Source of the DNA: Lates calcarifer | Taxonomy: Eukaryota > Chordata > Actinopteri > Centropomidae | Assembly: GCF_001640805.2 (NCBI RefSeq) | Contig: NC_066848.1 | Location: forward strand, 24,453,512-24,517,511 | Direction: 5' to 3' | DNA length: 64,000 bases | Shown here: positions 10,851 through 24,570 of the stretch, piece after piece | How the letters are laid out: every line of letters starts with the position of its first letter | How positions within the stretch are numbered: the stretch's first letter is position 1 | Translations under genes and position numbers: made by a program | The notes under the pieces: model-generated | What the model was told of the DNA's origin: nothing | The model's input: only the letters and a program-made list of their open reading frames with translations | The model's database searches: none

Positions 10851-13800
10851 TGGTTTCAAGTTTGTTTGTTTTTTCAGATGTTTATTTACTTGCTTTGGCT
10901 GCTGTCAGAATTAAAGAGGCTAAAGTTGATCAAGGGCCTAAACCCAACCTTGAGCCTTGCCTTGACCTCATTTCCCTTTACAGTACTATGGGCCTGTGCA
11001 TGTACACATATGTGCATCTTTATATGTGTATGTTGTTTGTTTCTGTCCTCATTGCGGTTTTTTATCACTATAGATTTACCATTGTGTGCTGTTTTGTGTC
11101 TAAGGTGTTTTCTTTGTGTATTTACATTGACTCATTCTGATTTTTATTTATTTGGGCTTTTTGTGTATTAAACTTTGCCTTTATTTGTTTTGTTTTTTTT
11201 TAATTCATTAACAATTAGCAATATTTTTCACTACCTCTATATAAATAGCCCAATCACAACTACAGTAAACATAAGCATAGCTGGAGAGCCTGCATCAGTG
11301 AACATGCAGACAGAGACCATCATGCACTCTAATCATACCAATGTACCATATTCATATTACAAGTACACACACTGATCCACAATGATCAACCACATGCTGC
11401 AGACATGGAGGGATGATCAATGAGCTTAATAGGAAGTGACATAAAACAATGGCAGATGGCCAATCAGCACTCAAAGAGGTTGGATGTTACCATGGGAAGC
11501 CTGCAGTGTTGACTTAATTTCTGCTTTACTGTACATTAGCTCTCACTGGTTGAGCCATTTAAAAGCCATTGCAAAACATCTAAAAAGAACTTAGACATCT
11601 TAGCGGACAACAGAATAATGCTACCCACCCATTTCTTGGCAAATGCTGTCAAAAAGTGAAATAATTTATATGCTACAGAGCTGAGATGCCATTACATTAA
11701 CGGCAGCTTGTTTAATTGCAGTTACTTCCCCAGATTAAAGATTCAGCCTGTTTGAAACCAAGTAGTATGACATGTTGTCTAAAGGCTTAAAGACAAAGGT
11801 CCACATGAGGGGTAAAAAGTCTGATCTCCAGTCTCCAAGACCTCTGTGATTTTAATATCCATTTGATGTCTTAATGTAATGAATTGTACAATTGGGGATG
11901 AGGACACACACTTTCAATAATTCTCTTTACAAAGACATTTATGGTGCTGCAACTTAAGAGAGAATTTCAAATTACCTTACCTTACCTTACTGTCAAAAGT
12001 CTGCATACTTGGCCAGTTAGTGTCATCATTCCAGTTCTGACCTGAGATAGGTGTGGTGGGAGGGGCTTTTACACTCAGACAATCAGAGAAGCTCTTTGTT
12101 CAAAGTATACAGAGGCCCTTAGTCTATGATGTAATATCTGAAATATGCATAAGCAATGTTTTAAATGTATTTTGGATTCCATTGTTGTGTATATACAGAA
12201 AAGTTGCTTCGTTTTGTTGAAGACATGAGTTGTTTGGCAGAAGGTTTATGAGTATTTGTTACTGTTCGTGATAACTGATTCGTTGAACCTTTGCCTTCTC
12301 TCAACATTTTATAAAAACAGCAACATGATGCTGTGCTTTTGTGGCATTGAAATTTAGACTTGTGAGCGCTGTGAATGCCCCCCGATCAGCAGACATTTTG
12401 GGGTGAAGATGTTTTATAATGGCTTGCTAGAAGATCCCTCTTCAGCTGTCAATGTTGTCAGCGTTATATTTGCTTTCTGCTGTTTCTTTTTTGTTCCCAT
12501 CTTGCACCAGCAAAAAACCACTGGAAATGAGTGGGGGGTTCAATGCCCTTTTAGAAATTTTGACAAACAACTACTCAACCTTACAGTGGAGGCTGGCCAT
12601 GGCCTGTTGAGTAAAGAACTTCATTGCTATTATAATGTGGGTGCCATTCATTTCAGAGCAGAGTATGTTTGCTTGCTGCCATCTTTCTTACTGTCAGTCG
12701 CTCTCTTTCAGCCCCCTCAAGTCAGCGAGGTTCGCATCATCCTCGTTAAGCGTTTGTCTCCAGTCTAACTCACGGATGATTATTCATTTAGCTGCTTTAG
12801 ACAGCTCCTGTCAGCCACAAGGACTCCGCTCATCCACCAAGGGACAAATCAACACTCGTTTTTTCTCCTCCTCCTCCTCAGTTCTTTCTCCACTTCCCAT
12901 CTCTCTCCTGGGCTATTACACTGAGTGTTATGTTTACTATAACCCACATGCTTGTTAATTATAAATCACCGGGTCCTCTTATGTCCTATTAATTGGTACC
13001 TCCTCTCTCGGTCTATGCAGAGGCGCAGGCAAATAAATTCAGGTACGGCTTCATTAAGTGGCACTCTCACAACAGATCTTGACACACTCTACAGAGGCAA
13101 TAAAACAAGGCCTCAACAACTATAATCAGTGCTTTACAGTTAGCCGACAGCACAATCTGCAGACTACCATGCCTGCTGTTACTGCTGCCTGCAGGGCCGA
13201 GGAGAGGGTTCAGTGAAGGAAAAAGCTGCATAGTGACATACTGTGGCTTGAGTTCATTTGACCATTCAAGACTGCACAAGAGTATGTGTGTCTACACAGT
13301 GATCAAAGGCAACTCATCAAAGCCACTGAGTTATTTCTGACACAGCTGTTGTTTGACCTAGGAAGGTGTTGGAAAGTATGCGGGGAATTGTTGCCATAAT
13401 GATACTAAATATCTGACATATTTTAATGGATTAGTAGCGGCAAAAAAACATCTATCAAAATCAAATCTTTTCATCTGCTGTGTTTTGTCCCCTTCTGCCT
13501 GCTAGTACTGCAGCATCCTACTGTATAGGCCAGATTCATTGAGCTCCGATGCTAATATTCACTAGCAACGCAGTGTGGAAACATTCAGCTAGACGCTTCT
13601 CATTTTTAGCTGGTGCTGGGCATTGCTTTCGTGCATCATATCATCTGTCACTAATTAATGTTTATTCCATGAGTAAGTTGATGACAGGTCTAATTTTAAC
13701 TTGGTTGTTGTCAGTGTGTGTGCTCTCTGCACACCACTGTAAGCATTTGTTTATAAGTTGTATTTGACAGTTTGTGAGAGAAGAACCTCTCTGCAAACCA

Positions 13801-16139
13801 ATCCAGTGTTTTTAATCATTATACTGTTGAGCAAATTCAGGCTTTCCCATGGTGTTTTATAGTTAGATTACTATTTAGTTATTATGAACCAAACTATCAC
13901 CTACAATTCTAAGTTTAGTTTTAGTATTTTGATAGACAAGCCTATGATACACAGAAATGCAGATAGAGATAGATAGATACAGGCAACAGCACAAAAAGAA
14001 AGAAGTGGTCTCAGAGATAAAGCTACTGAGGGTCTGCTCATGGACCTGAAATGACTGGGTACAGTATCACACCAGAGAGCTCCATTAGCAATAATTGGAT
14101 GGATTTGGTATTAATATATGCTCTGTCATTTAGCATTGCATACAGGCTTAACCTCTGCATGGGATTTCGTTCCCTACTAAGTCCTGTAATCATACACTTC
14201 ACACTGATCATAATGATTGGAATACCATAGTCTAGAGCAGCATAATGTACTGGAATAAAAGGAAAAATAAAAAAGGAAAGAAAATCCTGTTTTATTTCCT
14301 CTTACATTGCTGTCTTTTTGCACTTATTTAAATCATAGTACTGTAGCATATGATCAGCATTGAAGTTACATTTAAAAGAAATGTATTTATGCTGATTATT
14401 TGTTTATTTAGTTGCTTTTTCTCCATGTCTCTGCAGTTTGTTTTCATCAAATTGTAGTACAGCTTATGAGTGAATTTCTAAAGTTTTGGCAAAAATTAAA
14501 TGTGAATAAGTGCATATTTAGTTGTATTTAGTTGTTTGTCTGTAAAACTATGGGTAATAGCTAACATGTACTCTCTCCTTTCTTCCTCCTCATCTTCCTT
14601 TGTGGAGTAAAAATGCAAAAGGCCACTGTTTGGTTCAGTCTATCTGTTTTGAGCTACATGGAACAACATGGCAGACTCTGTGGAAGAGGACTCGCTCCCT
14701 ACATGGATGTATCATTCTAAGCTAACAAAAACACAATGATTATTAGATTTATTATTAGAAACATACTTTTTTCATTTTATATTCCATTTCTGCCAGTAGA
14801 CCCCCATAAATGTCACACAATGGTTCTTTGAGATTGCTCAGAATCCTTAAGAATTATGTCCAATTTGGACATAATGGCACCTCATCATTTAGATCCAATT
14901 CCAATGTTCAATGTCAGTGCATGAACTGATTTGCCACATTTAGAGAGAATGCAAGAGTAGGTTCTAGAGGGGTAATTCTATGTGTTTTCTATAAGTTTTA
15001 AAAAATTGTCAACCCAATTTCTTAATAAAAATATAACAAATGACAATGTGGCAATGTGACAATGTTTCTGGTACCTATCACCTGCATCTGCAGCTCCACT
15101 TGGCTTGACTACTGAGCTTTATAATGAATTTCAGCTCAGGTTCTATTCAGACCACAATTTTGATTTTGGTTGGAATTATTATTATTATTATTTAAAGCGT
15201 TACTGTTTTCAGAGAAAAAAAATCCATCACCAGCAGCCTGGACTGCTGACACAAGGCAGGATGGACCCATAGAAATGTATAGTAGCCTGTGTGAACCAAT
15301 TTTTACTTGCATTTACTATAGTCAGGATTAGCAACCAGAAACTAAGAGACAAAAAGAGAAATAGAACAAGTGAAAAAACGTGTGGGTCAAGCGAAGGTAC
15401 TGTTAAAAGATTAAAGATCAAATTTCGATGCTCTTGTTGGGTGATAAGGTTACTGCTTTGTGTAGCATATATTTTCTAATTCTTTATAAGTGGAAAAGAT
15501 ATGAGGACATACTTGTCTACCTACAGCAGCGTGTAGGTTTTGCTTTTTTAGTGTGTAAATAAACCTCAGTTTACATTAGAATCCTTCGTTAGCTCAAGGA
15601 AAGCTAGTGTTTGGGCTCATTGCAAGTTGCACTGAATAACAAAACTAAATAGGATGTAAACATAAGTTTGTGGCATTTAAATTGATCATGGTAAAGATAG
15701 CATCTCTCTGTGGACATTTCCTACATTTAAAGGAAAATCACACAAATTCTATAAAATGAATTGTTTTAATGTTTTACTTATCAACCTTTTCAATGGGTTG
15801 ATAGGAGAAAGAATGCTTGTTTGATTAAGACAGTGTCAGGGTTAATCATACAGGCTGTAGGATGGACTAACAGTTACTGTTATTACTGGCCCTTCTGGCA
15901 CTAACTCTCACTTAACAGCCATTTGGCCCAGCATTTCAACCCAGCACCAGCACCCACATAACAGCTCCAGGATACTGGGAAGTCAGCAGTGACTCTCCCT
16001 AAATTGGCAGGAGCAGAAGAGGCCACAACAGTAATGGGAAGACCCACTTCAAAAGCCCCTTCACCTCTTCACTTTTTCCTCTCACTCTCTCTCTTCCTCC
16101 TCCTGTTTTGCTCCTCAGAGAGAAATCTCTTTCAACAAG
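10851..16139. other. Gene-free unique sequence with scattered short open frames
   Basis: No exon, RNA gene or classified transposon could be supported. Simple sequence includes a triplicated CCTTA at about 11974-11988 and an (ATT)n stretch near 15178-15193. About 12960-13110 is less AT-biased and contains TATTAATTGG, AAATAAATTC and TTCATTAAGTG, so it could be a conserved noncoding element. Frames of 60-135 codons (10764-11171, 12403-12768, 12635-12958) have compositions expected of translated T-rich noncoding DNA. Confidence 0.5.
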
Positions 16140-16400
16140 CCAAGGAGGTTTCGGACAACTATAGAGTCTGACATAATTATCACTGGCTTGGCTTTAATCA
16201 CCCTCTCCTCCAACTCCTCAGCGCACATTATCTGACACCAAACACAGACACTCCCCTGTGTGAAACAGGCCAATTTAGCTTCCTAACGCCACTCAGAAAG
16301 CCAGCCATCACAGACAACTAGAGATGGACGGAGAAAAGGCGGCAGAAAGTGGAGGAGGGCAGACATAATTATGCAACACATTCTGGCTTTGTTGTTTCTG
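16140..16400. promoter_or_regulatory. Possible conserved noncoding element with two GACATAATTAT motifs
   Basis: The block has balanced composition and no coding frame. It contains GACATAATTAT at 16170-16180 and again at 16362-16372. The core holds TAATTA-like homeodomain recognition sequence. A third copy of the 11-mer lies at 32688-32698. Calling this regulatory is inference from composition and motif content; no alignment was available. Confidence 0.25.
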
Positions 16401-18720
16401 TTATTTCTCCCTTTATCCCTTTTTCCCTTTTCCTTTGTGCACTTGTAATATGTCTGAAAAGTGTCATTTTGATTTAAGTTTAACAAAGATGTGGATGATT
16501 CATGTCAAAAGGTTGTGGAAGAAAAATGAGAGGCAAGATTTGAGAGACAGTTTCAAGGTAGTGAGGCTTCAATTAACCTGAGTTACCTGTGTAGTATATC
16601 AGTTGAATGACTGCTGAATTAATAAGCACTTTTTAAAAATCTCTTCAATGTGTTATTGAGATACATCAAATTTAATCAAAGGAAATTAAATTCTTCTGGC
16701 TTAGAATAATTTGAAGTCTTTTCAGATCCAAATTGTAACTCATCAGAACTGAGGACTCAAAGTTGGGTTTCAAACGTGAGCTGAGACTGGGTCTAATTGT
16801 TGTGGAATTTCATCTTGTTTTTCTCCACAGTTACTTAGAATTCTGTTAGCAGCTATTTGGCAACTGCCAGAAATTGACTTTGAAAGTGTTTTCCCTTATA
16901 ATTTGCATCTATAAGTGAAAATTTGTACAATTGTCCCTATTTATGACTTGAACACTTCTAACCCTAATTCTGGGGGAAAAAAGAAAGTTTTCAGCAGTGG
17001 GTCAGAGAATGGATGAGAGGGAGATGGAGGGGTCGGTGGAGTGAAGGGAGATAACTTCAAAGTGATGAAAGAGACAAAAATCATGAACCGCAGTACTCAC
17101 TAATGTGTTCCCAGGATGCAGCCATTCTAACCAGACCCCCAGACCTTTGATGCTGTCTCCAACAGACCACCGAAGGAAGAAAAAAAAAGAAAAAGAAAAA
17201 AAGAGGAGCCATCACCACAATCTCTTTGGGGTAAAAAGCAATGAGCCCTAAACCACTCTGTTTCAGCCTCTGAGATACTTAGAGTATGGTTATACTTTTA
17301 TACAGTTCTTTGAAAACTGCATTGTGGTGGAGTAAGTATAATGTGAAAGACTGAAAATAAAGGGATCTAAAAGAGGCTCAAGGCCATGAGTCTAACAAAA
17401 TTGTAATCATGGCAGAGTTGGACAGTAACACATTACTTAGTAATGTCTTTGCTGTCTTACCAGTAGTTAGATTGAGATTTGATTGAGATTGTCTCTGCCT
17501 TCAGTAGAAAGAGCAGTGCCAAACCTGCTTGGTGTAGAGGCTGGTGATGGTGATGGACTGATGCCTCTACCAAAGGGGGAGGCTATCTGGAACCCCAAAG
17601 TTATGTAGACGCTTCATCTTACATTGGCCACTGATAAATGTATACACTCAAGTGTTACCTGGGTTCCCTTTGGAGCTGGAGAGTGTGTGAACCCCACAGT
17701 TTCACTGTGACAAGAGCACATCTGAAATGCTGTCACCTGGGCAAAGCTAGCTGTCGATAATTTGTTGACTGTCATTAAACTACAATGTCTCATTTTCTAT
17801 GTCTAAATGAATTAAATACAGAAGATGTGACATATGGCTGTGGAAGATTTAGGGCTGTTTAAAAGGCACCTTTGATGGAGCTGTGGTGAGTAACAAAAGT
17901 GAGAATACAAGTATTGTAACCACTTACTTTTGTAATAGCAATCAATCACTTTCATACAATTCTGATCTGTTAGAGACGGACATTATACAGTATTCTATAT
18001 GTAGTATGTCTTTGTTTCATTTAAAACTGCATTTCTTCAGGATAATCCAAATAAATTATATTAGTAGGACTGTTATTGAAAGCATATGTGGGCAACATGT
18101 CCTCCCATAGGAGCACACAGTATATATATATATATATATACTATGCATAAATAGTCACAACATTAAAACAAGTAACTGGTTTTAATTTACCTCACAGTGC
18201 AGTTTGCCTAGACTTCTCTTAGTTTTAGCTCTTACCCTGCAGTTATTAAAGGGTTAAAGAAGATTCAAGGGCGAAATTGGCTAATATTAGAGCACAGCTC
18301 AGCTTCAGCTGCTGTTGTCAGCAATATTGTTAGCAATGTAGGCTACAACTGACACAGACAACTTCCTAGAATTTATGCAGTGGTTTTCTGTAAAAACACT
18401 GCTGAAACACAAAATATAATGTACTTTCAACCGTTTTTATGACTCAAAAGGCAACAATAATATTATACTTGATTTACATAGATATAAGAAGACAAAGCAT
18501 ACAGGATATATTAAATGCATAATTGAGTTAGTTTTTCAAAGTGAAATAGCCACACAAGGATCATATCTTAAAAGTTATCCAGAGCAGTGTATGTTAGAGA
18601 CTCTGTAAGAAAATGTAGGAAAAAGAAAATTCATGTCATAAGAACAAAGGGAGAAGTGCTCAGTGAGCAAGTGAAAAAAGGCCATAGATTGTTTTTCCAT
18701 CCAAACTCAGTGGCAACAGT
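16401..18720. other. Gene-free unique sequence; A-rich and TA tracts
   Basis: Includes an A/G-rich stretch at about 17175-17205 and a (TA)10 tract at 18121-18140. No transposon family or exon identified. Confidence 0.5.
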
Positions 18721-19110
18721 GACCGCTCTGCCAGCTTGTGCCACATCAGTTTGAGGAGGTCAAGTCAACGCCTGGCAGGCGATGTCTGGCCTGGTCTTAC
18801 TGTAGGAGGAGCGCGGGTCCAGGGCCAAACCTCCAGACCTGCAGCCTGCTCTCCCAGCAGAGCGACCCACACTTCCCCGCACTTCACTCCCTTCTCACTG
18901 TGGGCAAGTCAGGGAGCCGCTGGGGCGTAGGGCTTCCAGCTCCAGTGCTGCACCCTTCAAACCCCTGGGAAGTGAAGGAGGTGACCCTGACTGACTCTAA
19001 CTGTCAACTAGCTAGCCAGAGGAGGGGAAAAAGGGGTGACAGAGGCCAGGAGGAGAGAGGAGAGTGGAAGGGAGGAGCTGGCGAGGATAGGAGAAGGATG
19101 ACAAGGGGTT
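18721..19110. other. Local GC-rich island of unknown nature
   Basis: This roughly 390-bp block is clearly more GC-rich than its surroundings. It carries CT-rich text on the left and a GGA/GAG purine-rich stretch on the right (about 19020-19100). Two overlapping plus-strand frames exist (18736-18930 and 18738-19112, the latter 124 codons). The second is rich in Arg, Gly, Ser and Pro, as expected of translated GC-rich DNA, and has no recognisable domain. It could be a regulatory island, an exon of a noncoding transcript, or a real exon. Confidence 0.3.
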
Positions 19111-19826
19111 AGGTGTGAGCTATCCGGGGAAACATTTGTCCAGCAGATTTATGGTGTGAAGCATTGCTGCTGAGTGGAAGCTGGTTGTTCTCACATCGCA
19201 GTGATCAACGCTGCCTGTACTTGCCTGTGTTCTTCAAAAGTATGCAGTGAGAAAGATACAAGAACACACACATACAAAAATAGCACTCAGAGGACTTAAA
19301 ACTTTAGTTTTGTTGTAAATCACTTAAAGAGATAATTCAGTTTCTTTACTATTTTATGTGGATTATCCAGAATAACATGGACATTGTTTCTGCTGTTAAT
19401 TTTTTTGTAAGGTGGTTTTCATGTTGTTCATGTGAACAAACCAGGGGCCTGAGACATTTTAGGGACTCTAACTAACTTAAGTTTTTGGGCACATGAACTA
19501 TAGCTGAAAAACTAAAGATGTGGGGAAAGTACTCTATTCTAGGATTGCCCAAGTTTATGCAGTATCAAAAACTGCAGATTGGTCACTGTAGATAGCTGCA
19601 CTGATACTAAGTCAGTGGTTCACCAACTAGTTGTTAAGTGGGTGTGTGCTGTTTGGTGATTTATAGTCTGCTTTTCTACCTCTGTAAATCTCCTTCACTC
19701 CCATTCATTACAGCCAACTCAAACATCAGTCATAGCAAAATAAATACAAACATTAACCCATTACCAGTGTAATTTGCCTGATCTTTACAGTTTAAAAAAA
19801 TAATTTAAAACAGATTATTCTCACAT

Positions 19827-19902
<76 letters not shown>

Positions 19903-21094
19903 CATTATTAAACCTTGAGTGCTATAGAAATAAAGACGTACTAGCACACACACACAAATACAAGATAAGCACATACACAACATGCAGGTTAATACAGTAT
20001 ACTATATAGCAGTGGCACACCCAGGCCTTCACTGGTGTCCTGCCTGAATTAACCCACTTCTTAATACCGTCATTATGATGTCAAGGCCATAGAAACCATC
20101 AACAACATACGAAGATGCAGTATCATGTAACCAGAATACATGCCATTACTAAAGCAATGCTATAAAAACTAAAAAAAACTAAAATAAGAATTCTAAGATC
20201 TATCTTTGTTTTCATTCTTTCTTCATATATCCTTAGATGTATTGTGAGTGTATTGAATCATGAGCCCTGTATCGAGTATCGTACCAAATCGTGAGTTGAT
20301 GAAATTGTTACACCGCTATCTACAACAGAATAATTGAAGTCTTCCTCTTACTTCATCCATTGTGGGTTGAAAAAACAGCTATTAAACCTATACGAACATG
20401 TTTTAGCTTGCGCTAGTAGCTATAGATGCGGTTTGCTAGCTCTGACCAGTATGCTCTCTGACCATCCAGTCAAATGACATAAAAATGTCAACATTAACCA
20501 ACTCAAAATCTGATTGGTTAATTTGCGAGGCAACAGTTAAATTGGCATTTATTTTAAATTGCAGGAGCCTGTACTGTTGATTCTGAAGGCCTCAAGGCAG
20601 ATTTCTGTTAACTTGGCAACACAGTGCTTAAATCTGATTGGATAAAAGTTATAACATAAACAGTATTGAAAGCAGCTGTATTCAAAGCAATGAGTTAAAG
20701 AGTATAGACTATTAGGAACAGTTTAATACATGTAGTATTAATGGAAAAAAAACATATACATATATAAAACATATATAAACATGTAATTCAGTGATTGTGA
20801 CAGTGTTTAGGCCAGGAGAGAGGGCCTTGTTGGCCCTGACAGCCCACCACTGCTGCACAGTACAACATATTTTGAGGTGATGGTATAAAATCATTATTAG
20901 TAAAATTAATGTTTTTGTTTTCTAGAAAGATCCCTTAACAGCAGTTCTGAAGAAATTAAGGAATATTCCAAGTAATGTTCAACAAAGTTAAGCATGTAAA
21001 AAGAAAAAAAGCCCTGTTGTAGCATGTGTGCATCTCTGCTTCACAAGATGCAAAAGCTGTCCGGATATTGCATGCATAATGTTTGTTTGTACGC
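19111..21094. other. Gene-free; compound CA/TA microsatellite and a possible repeat end
   Basis: Holds a (CA)n(TA)n compound microsatellite at 19822-19895. Around 20250-20320 the text atcgtaccaaatcgtgagtt, ending in GTTACACCGCTA, resembles the end of a common fish interspersed repeat, but the family could not be named. Otherwise unique AT-rich DNA. Confidence 0.45.
19822..19895. repeat. Compound (CA)n(TA)n microsatellite
   Basis: About 29 bp of CA alternation run directly into about 45 bp of AT alternation. Likely highly polymorphic, and prone to alternative DNA structure in the TA part. The frame at 19792-19983 is an artefact of this tract. Confidence 0.95.
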
Positions 21095-21549
21095 CGTGTG
21101 CGCAAATCCTCATGTTGTGGGGACCTAAATCTGTTTATACAGTCACATTATGGGGACTTGTCTTCCTTATGGGGAAAAGCAACTCCCCATAAGTCATTTA
21201 ATTTTAAGGTGAAGACAGATTTTAAAGTTAGGATAAGGTTAGGTTTTGCTTGAGGTTAGGGTAAGTCTCCAGGAAATGAATGTAAGTCAATGTGATTATG
21301 TGGACAGATATTGGTTTGAAGCCATTGTTGTGAGGACATTTTGGCTGCCCCCCATAACTTTAAAGGATTTTTTAAGGGTTAGGACTTTATTTAGGTTATG
21401 TTTTAGGTTAGGGTAATGTTTAGGTTTAGACATTTATTTGTGATTTGAGTAAGGGAGGGGTATAAGGTATGGTGAGTGCATTATGTCAGTGAGTGTCCTC
21501 ACAAAGATACAAGTACAAGTGTATGTATGTGTGTGTGTGTGTGTGTGTG
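21095..21549. repeat. Interspersed fish repeat ending in a (TG)n tract, copy 1
   Basis: The block starts near CGCAAATCCTCATG and contains repeated GTGGGGAC / ATGGGGAC and many GGTTAGG / TTAGGGT words. It ends with GCATTATGTCAGTG (21478 on), CCTCACAAAGAT and a (TG)n tract at 21529-21549. The same order of words occurs at 37241-37504, so this is a dispersed family, probably a non-autonomous element. Class unknown. Confidence 0.7.
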
Positions 21550-21589
21550 CATGTGCTTGTGTGTCTGTGTGAGAGAGAGCATGCAGCTC

Positions 21590-21900
21590 CCAGTGCCCGG
21601 CAGTGGTGGGCTGTTATTGAGCCTTTGAGAGGCGAATCGGCTGATAAATTCAAACTCTTTGTGTAATTGTCTTTCGTATCTGAATACAAATCCCCGCTGC
21701 TTATGATTCATCATATTTATTTTTTTATTTCCTCCGGCAACATCTTTTATTAGTTGTGCACTCAGTGGCGAGATTTAATTTCTGCAGGAGGGGACAACAG
21801 CGTCGGCTTGATGACTATTATTGAGAATGTGATACTACAGAGGCTGAATTAAAATCTATAGTGCATTAAAGTGACAGATTAGGAGGGGTGGAGGGTTCAT
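21590..21900. promoter_or_regulatory. Possible conserved noncoding element
   Basis: No coding potential and no repeat match. The block has balanced composition with motif-like words such as CTGATAAATTCAAA, TTATGATTCATCA, AGATTTAATT and CTGAATTAAAATC, and short CpG-containing words (GGCGAATCGG, AGTGGCGAG, GCGTCGGC) that are unusual for this CpG-poor window. This is the texture of vertebrate developmental enhancers, but that is inference only. Confidence 0.25.
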
Positions 21901-24454
21901 TTACAAGTGTTAAGACATCAGCAGCTAATGCCCTGTAATGCCAAATAGCAATCCACCCTAGTCCCTGCTCTGTAGGATTGTGTTTGAAAGGAACAGTATG
22001 AAGGAATATAATAGTGTGTGTGGCCACAGGGAGAGGGTGCATGTGTTAGATTCAGTAAGGAGCCTCTAGTGGAGATATCTTAACATTGCGAAAAGAGAGG
22101 GAGCTTTTGCATGCAACAGTTCCACAGAGAAGAGAGCTGGCCTGACATCTTAAAATTACTCAACAACATAAAACAGAACATTTATCTATCTTTCTGGCTG
22201 AATACTCCACTTGTTTTTGGACACTTTTTTATTTGCTCATTTTATTTATTTATTTATTTTTTTAAGTTGGGTGACACTTATACACATTTTAGTAAGGAAA
22301 CCACAGAGATTTGAGTAAAGTGGAAACATGTTTCCGAAATGTTCTATTTTTAGCTTGCTTCCTAAGAGTAATTATGGTTCTGCTTCAGCTGAGTTACAGT
22401 AATAAGACAGTAAATATTACAGCAAGTATTCCATTTCCAAAGACTCTGCTCACTTAGGGCGAAAAAATAAAAACTGAAGTGCTGAGGTGAACACTCAGCA
22501 GTTTTTGTTTGTTTGTTTTTGTTTGGAACTTCTTTCAGACTGTTACAAACTGTTCACACTGAGGCATGTGGATTATCTGAAGTAACAGAAATACTGATTC
22601 TGGAAAGAGACATTGCAGATGAATCATCATTATTTTTCAACCCAGTGAGTACCACAGAAATGAACAGAACAGAAATAAACAGAAATCTCAGGGACTGAGA
22701 AACAACACATTTATCCATAGGATGGTAAGAATAATAAACTCCTGCCCAGTTGAGTCTTTCAGTTGACTCTATACGATTAATATTTGGCTTGTTCCCCTCT
22801 GTGTTTGGTCTAAGGAGAATTTACAAAGACATTTTAGCACTAAACTAGCTCCTGAGTCTGTGAGGACTTAGACTCAGTTCAGAGGAAAGTCATCAAAGGC
22901 CCTGAAAACCATTTCAATTCTCAAGTATTTCTCAAAAATATTAAATATTCATGACTAAATATGCAAAAATCAAAATTAAAGTTTTACTATTTAGGTATTA
23001 TGCATTTAGGTTTTAATCATCAAAGACTATCTATCAGTTCTGTGTTGATTCTCATCACATTGTGATTTGTATGCTCTCAAAGTCTGACTTAACTATGTGA
23101 CACATTTTTCCAACTGAGTCACTTTAAAGTAGAGAAGCAATAGACAAAAACACAAATATTAAACTCTCCAGTGAAATACTCAAAACTGCTTTGAGTGACA
23201 GGGTCAAATATGACCACACCAAAATGCACTCATCAGACTCCACTTTCTCCAGTTTATTAAGTGTACATTGTGTATTAAGTGTACATATAGACATGGTGAG
23301 AAGGTTCAAGTGATAGGGTCAACTCCTTCCTGTCTTTTAGCTCACGGTTTCTCTCCTGTTTTCAGCAAATGTTTTAATAGATCTGCAAAGACGTATTAGG
23401 AACTTGTAACACCATTTAGGAAGGCTCCTAATAGTGACATAAAATCCTTTGAGGACTCCTTATAGTACTATAATACCCTTTGTGATTGCAGTTCTTAGGA
23501 AAATGGAACATTCTGCATGGTTAGATACAACTGACTGTATTTCGGATTTCCTCATAAAACATTGCTGTTTGCCATTTTTGTCACTTAGTAAAGTAGATAA
23601 TACAGTAACAGTTGCCTTCATGACTATTGACCAACCATCAGCTTTTGAATTCTGACTTCTGTTATTTATAAGTGGAAATTAGAAACACCATCATCTTGAG
23701 ACACAAAAAAAGAACTCACTTTTCAAAGCTTCCCACGTTGGTGTTTGAAGCTTGTTGAAAATGATGACAATTGACAGTTGTGAATCATCTACATGCGCAT
23801 CCCAACTAAATGACTGACTAACAATGGAGACACAAGAAGAGGAAGATGAAATTTGCCCTAATGATATAATGGCCAGTCTCTTTAAAGCTGACATGTTGAG
23901 TCACTCTGCGACCGGTCAAGTCGCATCGATTTTCATCAGGGGTAGAAACCTGATCTACACTCTGTCTCTCTCTCTCTCATATGCCCCCAGATATTTATGT
24001 CTACTGTCTGATTGTGCTGAGTGGGGGCTTAATCAGATCCAGAGTGAGCTCCATCAGTATTCAAGCCAGCTGCTGGGAAGAAAAGAGAGATAAAGTGAGC
24101 TAAGACAAAGACGAGGAGAATAGAGGAAGATAGAACGACAAAAGACATGGAGGGCAGAGGCACACAATCAGGCCGTGGCAGAGTGTGTCAGAACACTGGT
24201 TTTTGATGACAAACCATGTGTCTCCAAATAGATTCTGAGACCAAGGGTCTCAGAAGAAGGGTCCTTGAAACTACAGTCCCATTACCTTTCATTTTTTATA
24301 CATTAAAGGTATAAATTTATTTGAATATTAACACGACAGTACTCAAACCAGAAAACTGCATGCTGAGATTCTTCTGCATATCCTTACAAAATGAGATTGT
24401 CCTCTGAAGGAAAATGCAGTGTCATTCCTTACCGAGAGTTAGTGTTAGTTTCTT
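21901..24454. other. Gene-free unique sequence
   Basis: Simple (TTTA)n at about 22243-22262 and a T/G-rich stretch near 22500. Frames of 60-90 codons (22111-22314, 23449-23655, 23824-24093) show no recognisable domain. Confidence 0.5.
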
Positions 24455-24570
24455 TTAACCATGGCCATGATCATTCACTAACCTTAAACAAGTAGTCATT
24501 TTAACCAAACCACAGTCTTTTCCTAACCAAGTCATTCTGTGTGCTTGAAACCTTAACCACAACCAAGGAC
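24455..24570 (-). repeat. Diverged interspersed fish repeat (GGTTAGG / ATCATGG type)
   Basis: Minus strand reads ACTTGGTTAGGAAAAGACTG, a TGGTTAAAATGAC block and GAATGATCATGG. The same word order occurs on the plus strand near 58095-58180 and 61820-61900. A teleost repeat I recognise by texture but cannot assign to a class. Confidence 0.45.

Noticed and set aside
10764..11171. 135-codon hydrophobic plus-strand frame as a membrane protein
   Set aside because: Hydrophobicity comes from T-rich noncoding DNA. Its start lies in the tail of the L1 remnant, and an overlapping frame has the same character.
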